A stretch of 64,000 bases of DNA from assembly GCA_910574715.1 (NCBI GenBank), contig CAJTCH010000013.1, forward strand, positions 1 through 64,000, read 5' to 3'. The notes under the pieces are model-generated. The model saw nothing but the letters and a program-made list of their open reading frames with translations. It made no database searches and was not told the origin of the DNA. Below, in pieces: positions 45,672 through 54,944 of this stretch. Source of the DNA: Lachnospiraceae bacterium. GTDB lineage: Bacteria > Bacillota > Clostridia > Lachnospirales > Lachnospiraceae. Within the stretch, counting starts at the first letter, position 1; the number at the start of each line of letters is the position of its first letter. Both the position numbers and the translations under genes were made by a program.

Positions 45672-45908
45672 CTAAACCATACATTCGTGCATCGCTTCCT
45701 CTTCAATGCCCGCCCTGCGCATCATGGAGACGATCTGTTCTCTGTCGTCCAGCGCGGCGCACCAGGACAGCCCGCAGCCTGCGGAGATCGCTCTCGGCAC
45801 CGGGATGATACGCCCCGGAACCTGATATTCCTTGCAGGCCTTCTCCATCGCCATCGCATCTGCAGTAGTATGGAAGGTTACAACCAGTTTTAATTCTTTT
45901 TTTCTCAT
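45672..45908 (-). CDS. DUF3343 / putative Se/S carrier-like protein
   Basis: A 78-residue protein: LVVTFHTTADAMAMEKACKE, RIIPVPRAISAGCGLSWCAA. The VPRxISAGCGL-x-C segment with two Cys is the signature of the small Se/S-carrier-like family often found beside YedE, YedF and TusA-like genes. It may carry persulfide or selenide between proteins. It begins two bases after the TusA-like gene. Confidence 0.87.
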   Translation of the reverse strand: MRKKELKLVVTFHTTADAMAMEKACKEYQVPGRIIPVPRAISAGCGLSWCAALDDREQIVSMMRRAGIEEEAMHECMV

Positions 45909-45910
45909 GT

Positions 45911-46114
45911 TTACTCAATCACCACTTCGAAATATCCGTCCTTCTCGCTGGCCGTTGACTTCCTGCCGTGATCTTTGGCATATTTCTCAACATTCATCTT
46001 CTGATGCGGCTCCGTAACCAGTATCTTCACCGGTCCCGAAGCGCCTTTTAACGCTTCCGCAGTAAGCATTAACGGTTCCGGACAAGAAAGACCTCTTGCA
46101 TCTACTTCCTTCAT
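45911..46114 (-). CDS. TusA-like sulfur/selenium carrier protein
   Basis: A 67-residue protein with the TusA motif DARGLSCPEPLMLTAEALKG, where the Cys carries persulfide (or perselenide), and the C-terminal half of the TusA fold (GRKSTASEKDGYFEVVIE). It is placed after the YedE transporter, a pairing known for selenium use. It starts at ATG 46114. Confidence 0.9.
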   Translation of the reverse strand: MKEVDARGLSCPEPLMLTAEALKGASGPVKILVTEPHQKMNVEKYAKDHGRKSTASEKDGYFEVVIE

Positions 46115-46187
46115 ATTATTACCTTCTTTCCTAGAATACTATGTATCGTTTATGATTTCAATCCTTTTTTACAGTTTACCGTCAAAC

Positions 46188-47285
46188 CTATTTCGCTTCG
46201 TCTCTCTTATTGGTAAACGCGATAACAAAGCATACGATTATGCAGACGATACAAGCCACTTTTCCATGCGGCGGCACCGCGCCCGCAACGATCTCCTGCG
46301 TCTCTGCATTCATTGCCGTTCCGCTTGCGGCAAGTCCCAGATTGTGGCACAGAGCCGCACCCACGAACATCCCCATCACCGTCACAGCAGAATCAGAAGA
46401 TCCCTGTCCCGCAAGGATCAATTGACGCAGCGGGCATCCTCCTGCAAGAGTCGCCGCAAATCCTACGGTATACATACCAAGGATATTCCACAGATGATCG
46501 GAATGCGCGATGATTCCAGGCGTATCAAATCCAACCACGAAACGTCCCGTTGCCAGATTGAATACTAGCATCACTACAAACAAGCCTGCGATCACGCTGA
46601 ACAGATCAAAATTCTTCATCAGGATCACATCGCGGATACTTCCCGCGAAACACATCCTGGACTTCTGGGCAACCGCTCCGAACACAAGCCCGCCTATAAG
46701 CGATGCAATAAGCGGTGCATGCATACTTCCCGGTCCTGCTTCGCTCGCCTTAAGAACAGATGAAACCAATGCAAGGATCAGTATACCGACCATCATTGCC
46801 GGAAGCATCATACCTCCCGATTTATTGACCGCATGCGCCCGTCCAAGGCTGAAGCCCTTCTTAAGTGCAAATACGCCTGTCGCCACGCCAAGGATAAAAC
46901 CTATCAAAGCAACCCATGCATTCAAGTCTCCCGCAGACATACGGATAATCATACGAAGCGGACAGCCTAAGAATACAAGGGATCCAATCACAATGATCAT
47001 TCCCAGAACAAAACGGATCATCGGAGACGAACCTCCCGTAGAACGGTATTCCTTCGTCCCTACAGAGATAATAAACGCCCCAAGCACCAGACCGATGATC
47101 TCCGGTCTCGCATACTGAACCACCTCTGCCTGATGCATCCCAAGCGCTCCCGCAGTATCACGGATAAAGCACGCGATACAGAACGCCATATTCGCCGGAT
47201 TGCCAAGGAATGCAAGACATGCCGCTACAAGTCCGCAGATGACACCGGCAAGTGCCAGTTTTTTCTTTGAATCTGATAAATTCAT
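46188..47285 (-). CDS. yedE: YedE family putative selenium transporter
   Basis: A 365-residue membrane protein with about nine helices and conserved Cys/Arg/Gly motifs: AFCIACFIRDTAGALGMH, VFLGCPLRMIIRMSAGDLNA, RMCFAGSIRDVILMK, and ATLAGGCPLRQLILAGQGSS. These GCPLR blocks mark the YeeE/YedE family that moves thiosulfate or selenium compounds; the branch next to selA/selB genes is linked to selenium. ATG 47285 has GGAGGAAGT just upstream. Confidence 0.9.
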   Translation of the reverse strand: MNLSDSKKKLALAGVICGLVAACLAFLGNPANMAFCIACFIRDTAGALGMHQAEVVQYARPEIIGLVLGAFIISVGTKEYRSTGGSSPMIRFVLGMIIVIGSLVFLGCPLRMIIRMSAGDLNAWVALIGFILGVATGVFALKKGFSLGRAHAVNKSGGMMLPAMMVGILILALVSSVLKASEAGPGSMHAPLIASLIGGLVFGAVAQKSRMCFAGSIRDVILMKNFDLFSVIAGLFVVMLVFNLATGRFVVGFDTPGIIAHSDHLWNILGMYTVGFAATLAGGCPLRQLILAGQGSSDSAVTVMGMFVGAALCHNLGLAASGTAMNAETQEIVAGAVPPHGKVACIVCIIVCFVIAFTNKRDEAK

Positions 47286-47373
47286 GTTACTTCCTCCAAT
47301 CTTTCCTGTGAGTACTCTCCTCCCGGCAGCCAGAGCGGCCGCCATCCCCTTATCTTAAGGCCCGGATATCCGA

Positions 47374-48516
47374 TCACTCTTCATCCGCGGCAAGTTCCCG
47401 GACAGCCTTGACGGCAGCGTCCACTTCTTCATCCGTATTATAATGTGAGAAGCTGAACCTTACAGCCCCCTGCTCCACCGTCCCAAGAGCCTTATGCATA
47501 AGCGGTGCACAATGTCCTCCTGATCTTGTAGAAATACCATATCCTGTAAGAAGCTCGTCACTAACTTCTGAAGAATCATAATCACCGATATTCAGAGTCA
47601 CGATCGCACAACGGTCCATCGTATCAAAATCCCCGTATACCGTCACATTCTCAATGTCTTTTACCCCTTCATAGAACCGCCGCATTAATTCCTGCTCTCT
47701 TTTACGGATCGCACCGATCCCATGCTCCTCAATATATCCAAGAGCCGCATGCAGTCCGGCAATTCCGTGCCCGTTCAACGTACCGGCCTCCAACGCCGTG
47801 GGCATCTGTACCGGCTGAGACTTGCTGTATGTCTGAACTCCTGTACCGCCGGCCTTCAGCGGACGGATGTTCACGCCTTCCCGCACATACATACCTCCGG
47901 TCCCCTGCGGTCCCAGAAGGCCCTTGTGCCCGGTAAAGCACAGCACATCTATCTTCATCTCTTCTACATTAATCGGAAATACTCCTGCCGTCTGAGATGC
48001 ATCCACCACAAACAGGATCCCGCGTTCCCGGGCGAATTCACCGATGGGCTTAAGCTCCACATAGTTCCCCGTCAGGTTCGATCCGTTCGTACAGACGATC
48101 ATCTTCGTCTCCGGCCTGACCGCCCTCTTCATATCTTCTATATCGAAGTTCCCGCTCCTGTCGCTCTCTATGATCGTAAGGCTTGTCCCCTTCGCTTCCA
48201 GGTCATAGAGCGGCCTTAACACAGAATTATGCTCCAGCATCGTCGTGATCACGTGGTCTCCCGGATTCAGCAATCCTCTGATCGCTATATTAAGACTCTC
48301 CGTGGAATTGCAGGTGAATACGACCTGTCTGGGATCTGTCCCGCCGAACATCCGGCAGAGCCTTTCTCTTGTGTCGTAGATCAGCCTGGATGCGCTTAAG
48401 GACGCATCGTTCACTCCCCTTCCCGCATTCCCCATGGAGCCCATGGCGAGCATCACCGCATCGATCACTTCCTGCGGTTTACGCATGGTTGTCGCCGCAT
48501 TATCCAAATATATCAT
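47374..48516 (-). CDS. Class V aminotransferase / cysteine desulfurase-selenocysteine lyase family
   Basis: A 380-residue PLP enzyme of the NifS/CsdB type: MIYLDNAATTMRKPQEVIDA, FTCNSTESLNIAIRG, VVDASQTAGVFPI, and the PLP Lys in FTGHKGLLGPQGTGG. The catalytic Cys is in STRSGGHCAPLMHKALG. It should take S from Cys or Se from Sec to feed the carrier proteins and SelD. ATG 48516 is used, behind GGAGAGGAAGG; a longer frame upstream overlaps a hairpin region. Confidence 0.92.
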   Translation of the reverse strand: MIYLDNAATTMRKPQEVIDAVMLAMGSMGNAGRGVNDASLSASRLIYDTRERLCRMFGGTDPRQVVFTCNSTESLNIAIRGLLNPGDHVITTMLEHNSVLRPLYDLEAKGTSLTIIESDRSGNFDIEDMKRAVRPETKMIVCTNGSNLTGNYVELKPIGEFARERGILFVVDASQTAGVFPINVEEMKIDVLCFTGHKGLLGPQGTGGMYVREGVNIRPLKAGGTGVQTYSKSQPVQMPTALEAGTLNGHGIAGLHAALGYIEEHGIGAIRKREQELMRRFYEGVKDIENVTVYGDFDTMDRCAIVTLNIGDYDSSEVSDELLTGYGISTRSGGHCAPLMHKALGTVEQGAVRFSFSHYNTDEEVDAAVKAVRELAADEE

Positions 48517-48565
48517 ATTTCCTTCCTCTCCGCCCCCAAAGGCCATCATATCCTGCGTAAAAATA

Positions 48566-48595
48566 CGGTTCCGAAACAAGTTATTTCGGGACCGT
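48566..48595. other. Hairpin between lysR and desulfurase genes
   Basis: CGGTTCCGAAA-CAAGTTA-TTTCGGGACCG: an 11-bp stem with one imperfect pair, better on the plus strand. On the minus strand it is followed by TATTTTTACG, so it may be a weak terminator that lowers the expression of the distal genes. Confidence 0.5.
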
Positions 48596-48674
48596 TCCTG
48601 TAATAAGTATATTCCAATTTCACCGCCAAGTCTAATCGAATTAGCTGATAAGACAGCGCTTTTATAGATTCTAT

Positions 48675-49589
48675 CTATATCTTTTCAACCTGATATACCT
48701 CCTTCACCACTTTGATAAAACGCTCTGCCGACCCGGAGAGCTGATAATTCTTATTATATACCAGATTAATGTCTCGTCCTTCATCTGCACGCGGAATCGG
48801 GAATGCGAGCAGATAACCGTCTCTCGTCTCGTCCTTTGTGGCAAGCCGGGACAGCACCGAGACGCCCATTCCCTGGCGCACCGACTTCTTGATCGTCTCC
48901 TGATTCTCAATACTGGCAATGATATCCAGATCTAAGGGATTGATACCCGCCTTCTTAAGCTGCTTCCTAGCCTCCTTGCGCGTACCGGAACCTTCCTCCC
49001 GCATGATCACATGCTCTTTGAGGAGCCACTGTATATCTTCCGGCGACTCCTCCTGGAATCTGCGGTATTTCTCCGTATTCGGCGTAACGATCACCAGCTC
49101 ATCCTTATAGAACGGCATATATTTACAGTGCTTCTTCTCAAGTACCGTTCCGGTAAAGCCTACGTCCGCCATATGGTCTATGATCTGAGTTACGACCTTC
49201 GCACTGTCCGTCTCTATGATCTTGATCTGTTCGTTCGGATACTTCTCATTGAACCGGATCAGCACCTTCGGCAGAAGATACTGCGCCGGTATCGTAGACG
49301 CCGCAATCGTGATACAGTGCTTTTCTCCGTCCTCCCTCGAACCGAACCTCTCTTCTATCTTCTTCTCCAGATCCACGATCTGTCTGGCATATTTGTACAT
49401 ATCCTTTCCGTCATCAGACAGGCCTACTTCCTTCGTATTCCTGACGAACAGCCTGACTCCCAGTTCCTTCTCCAGAGAAGCAATATGGGCGCTGATGGTC
49501 GGCTGCGTCAGATACAATTCTTTGGCTGCTTTCGAGAAGCTGCCGCCTTCTGCCACCTGGACAAAAGCCTCTAATTGTTTCAAATTCAT
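48675..49589 (-). CDS. LysR family regulator, selenium-associated type
   Basis: A 304-residue LysR protein. The N-terminal winged helix-turn-helix is [20 protein letters not shown], then AAKELYLTQPTISAHIASLE; the rest is the substrate-binding-like effector domain (ITIAASTIPAQYLLPKVLIR; VIMREEGSGTRKEARKQLKK). Its ATG overlaps the selB stop (TGATG), so it is made together with the Sec machinery. LysR genes of this kind are recurrent members of clostridial selenium loci; the effector could be a selenium or sulfur compound, which is inference. Confidence 0.92.
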   Translation of the reverse strand: MNLKQLEAFVQVAEGGSFSKAAKELYLTQPTISAHIASLEKELGVRLFVRNTKEVGLSDDGKDMYKYARQIVDLEKKIEERFGSREDGEKHCITIAASTIPAQYLLPKVLIRFNEKYPNEQIKIIETDSAKVVTQIIDHMADVGFTGTVLEKKHCKYMPFYKDELVIVTPNTEKYRRFQEESPEDIQWLLKEHVIMREEGSGTRKEARKQLKKAGINPLDLDIIASIENQETIKKSVRQGMGVSVLSRLATKDETRDGYLLAFPIPRADEGRDINLVYNKNYQLSGSAERFIKVVKEVYQVEKI

Positions 49590-51502
49590 CAGTATGCAAT
49601 CCTTTCGCTTTCTGCCCCTGTCTTCTTTGTCACCTTGATACTGTCCATATATTCCAGTATCGGTTTCGCGCTCTTTCTGCTGGTCTCAAATAAATCCCTG
49701 ACCTGAGCGATCGTGATCACCGGATCCTCCGCCAGCTTCTTTTCGATCACTTCCTTCGCACGCTCCATATAGTCCGCAAGCGTATACATATCCTCCGTCA
49801 CCTTCACGACCTGCTTCTCTTCCAGAAGAATATTCAGGATATCATCCGCCGCCGCCCGATCCGCGCCTCCAAGACCGATCTCCGAGTACCGCGCGAAGTC
49901 ATATTTCGCTTTTGCAAATGTGTCCAGAAGAAGCTTCGATACCTTATCATAGGTCTTATCCTTCCTCACTTCATATTCCGGCGTACACAGGAATTCATCA
50001 ACACGCTTCAGACATCCTGCTCCGATCAAAAGCTCCAGGATCTTGTCGAATACGTTCGGCTTGATCTTCTGGAAATGTGTTGCCTGCACCTCCGCCTTCT
50101 TCATCCCATACCGATATGGATATTTTTCTTCATAAGCTCTCAGAGTCGTGCCGATGGTCTGCTCGGCTGCCCGCCTGCTGTCTGCATGCCATACATAGGT
50201 ATCCTTGCGCATAGGAAATACGTACACGATTCCCTGGCTTTCAAGCTGAGTTACATCGTCCTGCACTTCCTCAACCGAAAGCGCCGTCAGCTTCGCAAGC
50301 TCCGCAAGCGTGATCAGCGTATCTCCATGTCCTTTCACATGCAGTTCGATCACGTCCGCTGTCGAACCAGATTCTTTGCGCTCCAGTTCTTCTATTACAT
50401 TCTGCTGAAAACGCCGCTTCACTCCCGGATTCGGCTCCAATACCACGCCGCCTCCGATCGTCTCCATCGGTGAATAAAAACGCACCACAAACTTATCGCC
50501 GCGCCTTACCGCCGCTTCCTCCTCCAACCTAAGCTGTACATAACCGCTCTCTCCCGGCCCGATCTCCTCCCGGTCAAGAAGAACCGCACGGCACAGGATC
50601 TCGCTGGTCCCAGTGTAAAAATGCAGCCGCATATGATTGGTAAGGACACGCATGGACGAATCCAACACCCGAAGCTTCACGTCCAGAAGATCCGTGTTCT
50701 TCATACTGTTCTTCGGCGCAAGCACGCATCCCCGCTTAATCTCTCTCTTCTTCACATTGGACAGGTTGATGGCCACGCGCTGTCCCGCATAACACTTATC
50801 CTTATCCTGCCCGTGTACCTGGATACTGCGGATCTTACACTCCTTGCCTACCGGATACATCTCCAGCGTATCCTCCTTAGAAATGGTTCCGGATACCAGC
50901 GTCCCGGTAATGATCGTGCCGAATCCCGACAGGGAAAACGCCCGGTCCACCGGAAGCCTTGGTATCGTCTGGATATCCTTCGCCACCACTTCATCACTGG
51001 TCATCCTCTCGATCGTACTGATCAGACCGTCAAGCCCCTCGCCTGTCGCCGCCGATACCTTCACCACCGGCGCATGTTCAAGGAATGTCCCTTCCAGTTC
51101 CTCCCTGACCTCTTCTTCTACCAGCTCAAGCCACTCCCCGTCTACCAGGTCACATTTGTTCAGAACAATAATACTCTTCTCGATTCCAAGCAGACTTAAT
51201 ATATCCACATGCTCCTTCGTCTGAGGCATGATGCCTTCATCCGCGGAGATCACCAGCAGCACCAGATCCATACCTACTACTCCGGCAACCATATTGTTGA
51301 TGAATCTCTCATGCCCCGGTACATCAATAATTCCCACACGGTCTCCGCCCGGAAGGTCAAAATAAGTGAATCCCAGGTCAATAGTGATCCCTCTTCTCTG
51401 CTCTTCCTCCCAACGGTCCGTATTCCTTCCCGTCAGCGCCTTGATCAGCGTCGTCTTCCCGTGATCGATATGGCCTGCCGTACCAACAATTATATTCTTC
51501 AT
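49589..51502 (-). CDS. selB: Selenocysteine-specific elongation factor SelB
   Basis: A 637-residue GTPase. G1 is [20 protein letters not shown]3 [16 protein letters not shown]4 [14 protein letters not shown]-Tu-like domains 2 and 3 follow ([20 protein letters not shown]), and the C-terminal winged helices that bind SECIS RNA begin after about residue 370. It brings Sec-tRNA-Sec to UGA codons marked by a SECIS hairpin. It overlaps the selA stop by four bases (ATGA). Confidence 0.97.
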   Translation of the reverse strand: MKNIIVGTAGHIDHGKTTLIKALTGRNTDRWEEEQRRGITIDLGFTYFDLPGGDRVGIIDVPGHERFINNMVAGVVGMDLVLLVISADEGIMPQTKEHVDILSLLGIEKSIIVLNKCDLVDGEWLELVEEEVREELEGTFLEHAPVVKVSAATGEGLDGLISTIERMTSDEVVAKDIQTIPRLPVDRAFSLSGFGTIITGTLVSGTISKEDTLEMYPVGKECKIRSIQVHGQDKDKCYAGQRVAINLSNVKKREIKRGCVLAPKNSMKNTDLLDVKLRVLDSSMRVLTNHMRLHFYTGTSEILCRAVLLDREEIGPGESGYVQLRLEEEAAVRRGDKFVVRFYSPMETIGGGVVLEPNPGVKRRFQQNVIEELERKESGSTADVIELHVKGHGDTLITLAELAKLTALSVEEVQDDVTQLESQGIVYVFPMRKDTYVWHADSRRAAEQTIGTTLRAYEEKYPYRYGMKKAEVQATHFQKIKPNVFDKILELLIGAGCLKRVDEFLCTPEYEVRKDKTYDKVSKLLLDTFAKAKYDFARYSEIGLGGADRAAADDILNILLEEKQVVKVTEDMYTLADYMERAKEVIEKKLAEDPVITIAQVRDLFETSRKSAKPILEYMDSIKVTKKTGAESERIAY

Positions 51503-52908
51503 ATCTTACCCCAATCCAGCTCCTTCAATTGCCGCGCAACCACGTCAAAATACCGGCGCTCTATCGTCCTCACATCCAGAATAACCGTATCGTTGACCGT
51601 CCTTGGTATGATCGGCACCGCAAGACAGCGCATACGCTCTTCTAACTCTGCCACGCTGATCTCTTCCGGGTGGATCGCAACCGCCATGCTCGGTATCCGT
51701 TCAAGCGGAAGCGAGCCTCCTCCGATCTGCGACTCACAGGCTTCCAGCTCTATCCTTGCCGGCAGCCCCGCCTCCTTTAAGATCCCGCACAAGGTCCCGG
51801 CCTCCTCTGTCACCTCGTCCAATGTCCTGGTGATCATGCGAAGCACAGGTATATTCTGGATCGCCTTCTTTTCCGACAGATACTCCTGAAGCACCAGTTC
51901 AAGCGCCGTTGCCGTGAATTTGTCGATCCTCAGGGCTCGGGTAAGCTGATTCTTCTTCATCATATCGATATACTTCTTACGCCCGATAATGATTCCTGCC
52001 TGCGGTCCGCCAAGCAGCTTATCACCGCTGAAGCACACCACATCGGCTCCCTTCCTGATGGAATCCTGAACTGTCGGCTCATATGTAATGCCATATCTGC
52101 TCAGATCAATGAGCACACCGCTCCCAAGATCCTCGATCACCGGGATCACATGCTCCTTCGCGATTGGGATCAGCTCATCGATCGCCACGCTCTCCGTGAA
52201 TCCCACGATCCTGTAATTACTGGTATGCACCTTAAGAAGCGCCTTCGTCTCCTCCGTGATCGCACTCTCATAATCGTCATAGTGCGTCTTATTGGTAGTA
52301 CCCACTTCCACCAGCTTCGCACCGCTCTGCTCCATTACATCAGGAATGCGGAACTTGCCTCCGATCTCCACAAGCTCGCCCCGGGAGACCACGACCTCCC
52401 CTCCCCTGGCAAGAGAGCTTAAGATCAGCATGACCGCCGCCGCGTTATTATTGACCGCCATCGCGGCCTCCGCCCCTGTGATCTTGCACAGAAGCTCTTC
52501 AAAATGAGAATAACGCTCCCCCCTTCTTCCTGCATCCAGATTATATTCCAGGTTGGAATATCCGGTTGCAACGGCAGCCAATCTCTTCATATGCTCCTGT
52601 CCGATCGGCGCACGGCCGAGATTCGTGTGAAGGATCGTCCCTGTGCCGTTGATGACCATGCGCATGTTCGGCGTGTGCATGGCGGCAACCGCCGCCTCAA
52701 TATTCACCGGAAGCAGTTCGATCTGCTTCTTCGCAGCTTCCTCATCCTCGCATTCACCGATAAACTTGCGCAGCTTATCCAGCTCGGTGTGAATGGACTC
52801 CATCACCGTATCTCTGCTGTAACGCCCGATCAATTCCTGAACGGCAGCATTCTCCAACAGTATATCCACCTTCGGAATACTGCGGTACAACATATTCTTA
52901 TTCATCAT
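51499..52908 (-). CDS. selA: L-seryl-tRNA(Sec) selenium transferase SelA
   Basis: A 469-residue PLP enzyme that converts Ser-tRNA-Sec to Sec-tRNA-Sec using selenophosphate. RSIPKVDILLENAAVQELIG is the typical N terminus, GTGTILHTNLGRAPI is the phosphate/tRNA region, and the PLP Lys lies in VCFSGDKLLGGPQAGIIIG near residue 295. It lies directly between selD and selB. Confidence 0.97.
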   Translation of the reverse strand: MMNKNMLYRSIPKVDILLENAAVQELIGRYSRDTVMESIHTELDKLRKFIGECEDEEAAKKQIELLPVNIEAAVAAMHTPNMRMVINGTGTILHTNLGRAPIGQEHMKRLAAVATGYSNLEYNLDAGRRGERYSHFEELLCKITGAEAAMAVNNNAAAVMLILSSLARGGEVVVSRGELVEIGGKFRIPDVMEQSGAKLVEVGTTNKTHYDDYESAITEETKALLKVHTSNYRIVGFTESVAIDELIPIAKEHVIPVIEDLGSGVLIDLSRYGITYEPTVQDSIRKGADVVCFSGDKLLGGPQAGIIIGRKKYIDMMKKNQLTRALRIDKFTATALELVLQEYLSEKKAIQNIPVLRMITRTLDEVTEEAGTLCGILKEAGLPARIELEACESQIGGGSLPLERIPSMAVAIHPEEISVAELEERMRCLAVPIIPRTVNDTVILDVRTIERRYFDVVARQLKELDWGKI

Positions 52909-52988
52909 TCCTTATCCTTTTCTCAATATTCTTGCGCAATGACCGCGCCCGGCCATCTTGACCGCACCCGTCTCCGGGTACATAAGGA

Positions 52989-54029
52989 TCAAGACAGCCT
53001 TATCAGCTTATCGCTCTTTTCTGCCACTCTACCTATGACAGAAACCGTTGTATCCATCCCTGCTCTGTCAAAATCACCCAGCAATTCAGCAAGGTGCTCC
53101 GGGGCAACGCTGATCAGCAGTCCGCCCGAAGTCTGAGGATCATAGAGAAGATCCAGGTAATACTCTTCAATACCCTCCGCCTCCACCTTGCCGATCGAGT
53201 ACCCCCGGTTCTTATAAGCGCCTGCCGGAACCAGTCCCATCTTCGCATAACCGATCGCATCTTCAAAATACGCAATATCCTTCACCCGTATCTCGAAGGT
53301 CACTTCACTCGCCGACGCCATCTCCACACAGTGACCAAGAAGACCAAATCCTGTAATATCGGTACATGCCGACACATCGTACTTCTCCACTGCCTGTTTA
53401 CCCTTCTTATTCAGGGACGCCATCACCGTCTGCGCTTCCCTGACCGCTGAAGCGGAAGCCATCTCGGCCTTGATCGCAGTATTCACGATACCGCTCCCGA
53501 TCTGTTTCGTCAGTACCAGGATATCTCCCGGCCTGCAGCCATAATTCTTAAATATCTTATCAGGGTGTACGAATCCTGACACACATAGTCCGTACTTCGG
53601 CTCGTCGTCCTGTACGGAATGTCCGCCAACCAGTACCGCCCCTGCTTCTTTCACCTTATCCGCGCCACCCGCCAGGATGTCGCCCAATATCGCCGGATCC
53701 AGACAATTCGGGAATCCGACTATGTTAAGTGCCACTGCCGGCTCTCCTCCCATCGCCCATACGTCGCTTAAGGAGTTCGCCGCTGCTATCTGTCCAAACA
53801 TATAAGGATCATCTACGATCGGAGTGAAGAAATCTACCGTCTGGATCATCGCAATCTCGTCAGTGACTTTATAGATGGCTGCATCGTCGGACGTCTCAAT
53901 CCCTACTATTAAATTATCATCATGAAACTTAGGAAGCTTACTCAAAACCTGAGCAAGGGTCTCTGGACCGATCTTGGCCGCTCAGCCAGCCGTCTTACTT
54001 AATTGCGTCAATCTGACATCTGATTTCAT
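52989..54029 (-). CDS. selD: Selenide, water dikinase SelD (selenocysteine-containing)
   Basis: A 346-residue protein if TGA at 53982-53984 is read as selenocysteine (residue 16). The site reads SKTAG-U-AAKIGPETLAQVL, the known Sec/Cys position of SelD next to the conserved Lys. Downstream motifs are intact: DDNLIVGIETSDDAAIYKV, ANSLSDVWAMGGEPAVALN, TDITGFGLLGH, and LYDPQTSGGLLISV. It makes selenophosphate from selenide and ATP. ATG 54029 lies behind AAGGAGGATGTGTAA. A hairpin after the TGA may serve as SECIS. Confidence 0.96.
53954..53976 (-). promoter_or_regulatory. SECIS-like hairpin in selD mRNA
   Basis: Five bases after the TGA: CAAG, bulge ATC, GGTC-CAGA-GACC, CTTG. A short bulged stem of the bacterial SECIS kind; weaker than the prdB one. 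Confidence 0.55.
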
Positions 54030-54102
54030 TTACACATCCTCCTTGAGATCATATATTTTGAGCGCTCCCGCGCTGCCGCAGGAGAGCATGCCCAACCATC
54101 TT

Positions 54103-54137
54103 AAAAAGCCGGACCCCTGAAATCACAGGAATCCGGC
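54103..54137 (-). terminator. Terminator between yedF and selD
   Basis: Minus strand GCCGGATTCCTG..CAGGGGTCCGGC (54108-54137) followed by TTTTT. It separates yedF from the selDAB operon or reduces read-through. Confidence 0.82.
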
Positions 54138-54160
54138 TGATATCTGTCTTGCTTATACCA

Positions 54161-54766
54161 TTACGGTCTGATAATCTTTCCTGCCTTCGCCATTGTCTCA
54201 ACAATGCTGTACATATTCGTCACAGACCCTATCGCCAGCTTGTCCTTCAATCCATAATAATCCAGACAGGTTCCGCATGTCAGGATCTCTACGCCCTGCG
54301 CCTCTAAGGACTTAAGATCCTCCAGAGACTCTGAACCCTCCGCTGTCAAGGTCGCGCCGCCGTTATAGAACAGCATAGTCTTCGGCAGAGTATCTAACTG
54401 GGTAACCGCAAAAATAAATCCCTTGATCAATACTTTGCCCAATTCATCATTTCCTATACCCATTCTGTCAGAGGAAACTACTACCACCGCGCTGCTTCTT
54501 GCATCCGGCGCACATACCGCTTCCTCAGAAGCCTCTTCCTTCACCGCGCCTTCCATCTGGATCGTGATCTTGAATTCAGCGTCGTTCACCTTCTCGGAAG
54601 AAACCTGTCCGCCTGCCTGCAACGCCATCTTCGTTACATTCTGGACTGCGATCTCGTTGTCCACCAGCACTTCGATGGTCTCCGGGCCGGTAAGCGCCTG
54701 CATTGCCTTTTTGGTCTTAATGACCGGGATCGGGCAATTGTCTCCCATTGCATTGACTGTAACCAT
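54161..54766 (-). CDS. yedF: YedF, sulfurtransferase-like selenium metabolism protein
   Basis: A 201-residue two-part protein. Residues 1-75 are a TusA-like domain with VNAMGDNCPIPVIKTKKAMQ (the carrier Cys in CPIP). The second half is a DsrE-like domain (AVVVVSSDRMGIGNDELGKV; GVEILTCGTCLDYYGLKDKL, with Cys). It is typical of bacteria that use selenium. ATG 54766 is the start, with AGGTGG upstream. Confidence 0.93.
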   Translation of the reverse strand: MVTVNAMGDNCPIPVIKTKKAMQALTGPETIEVLVDNEIAVQNVTKMALQAGGQVSSEKVNDAEFKITIQMEGAVKEEASEEAVCAPDARSSAVVVVSSDRMGIGNDELGKVLIKGFIFAVTQLDTLPKTMLFYNGGATLTAEGSESLEDLKSLEAQGVEILTCGTCLDYYGLKDKLAIGSVTNMYSIVETMAKAGKIIRP

Positions 54767-54828
54767 GATTCTTTCCACCTTTCTTCGCCGGTCCCCTGAA
54801 AATTCTCATCTTCAACACTTATAGACAT

Positions 54829-54857
54829 ATTCTATCACTGTTTGTCGAAAAGGTAAA
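54829..54857 (-). promoter_or_regulatory. Promoter of yedF and the selenium cluster
   Basis: Minus strand TTTACC (54852-54857), 17 bases, TAGAAT (54829-54834). Confidence 0.5.
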
Positions 54858-54881
54858 CCGGTAATTAATATATTATAAAAT

Positions 54882-54909
54882 AGTCTGAATGAAAATCTCA
54901 GACTTTTTT
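54882..54909. terminator. Bidirectional terminator after the PHP gene
   Basis: AGTCTGA (54882-54888) pairs with TCAGACT (54898-54904); T-run on the plus strand, ATTTTAT on the minus strand where the PHP gene ends at 54945. Confidence 0.7.
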
Positions 54910-54944
54910 ATATCCATTCTCTGTTTAGATTTCCTACACTGGCT

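Noticed and set aside
45472..45684. Minus-strand 70-codon frame after the TetR gene
   Set aside because: It spans two terminator hairpins and overlaps the end of the DUF3343 gene; no conserved features.
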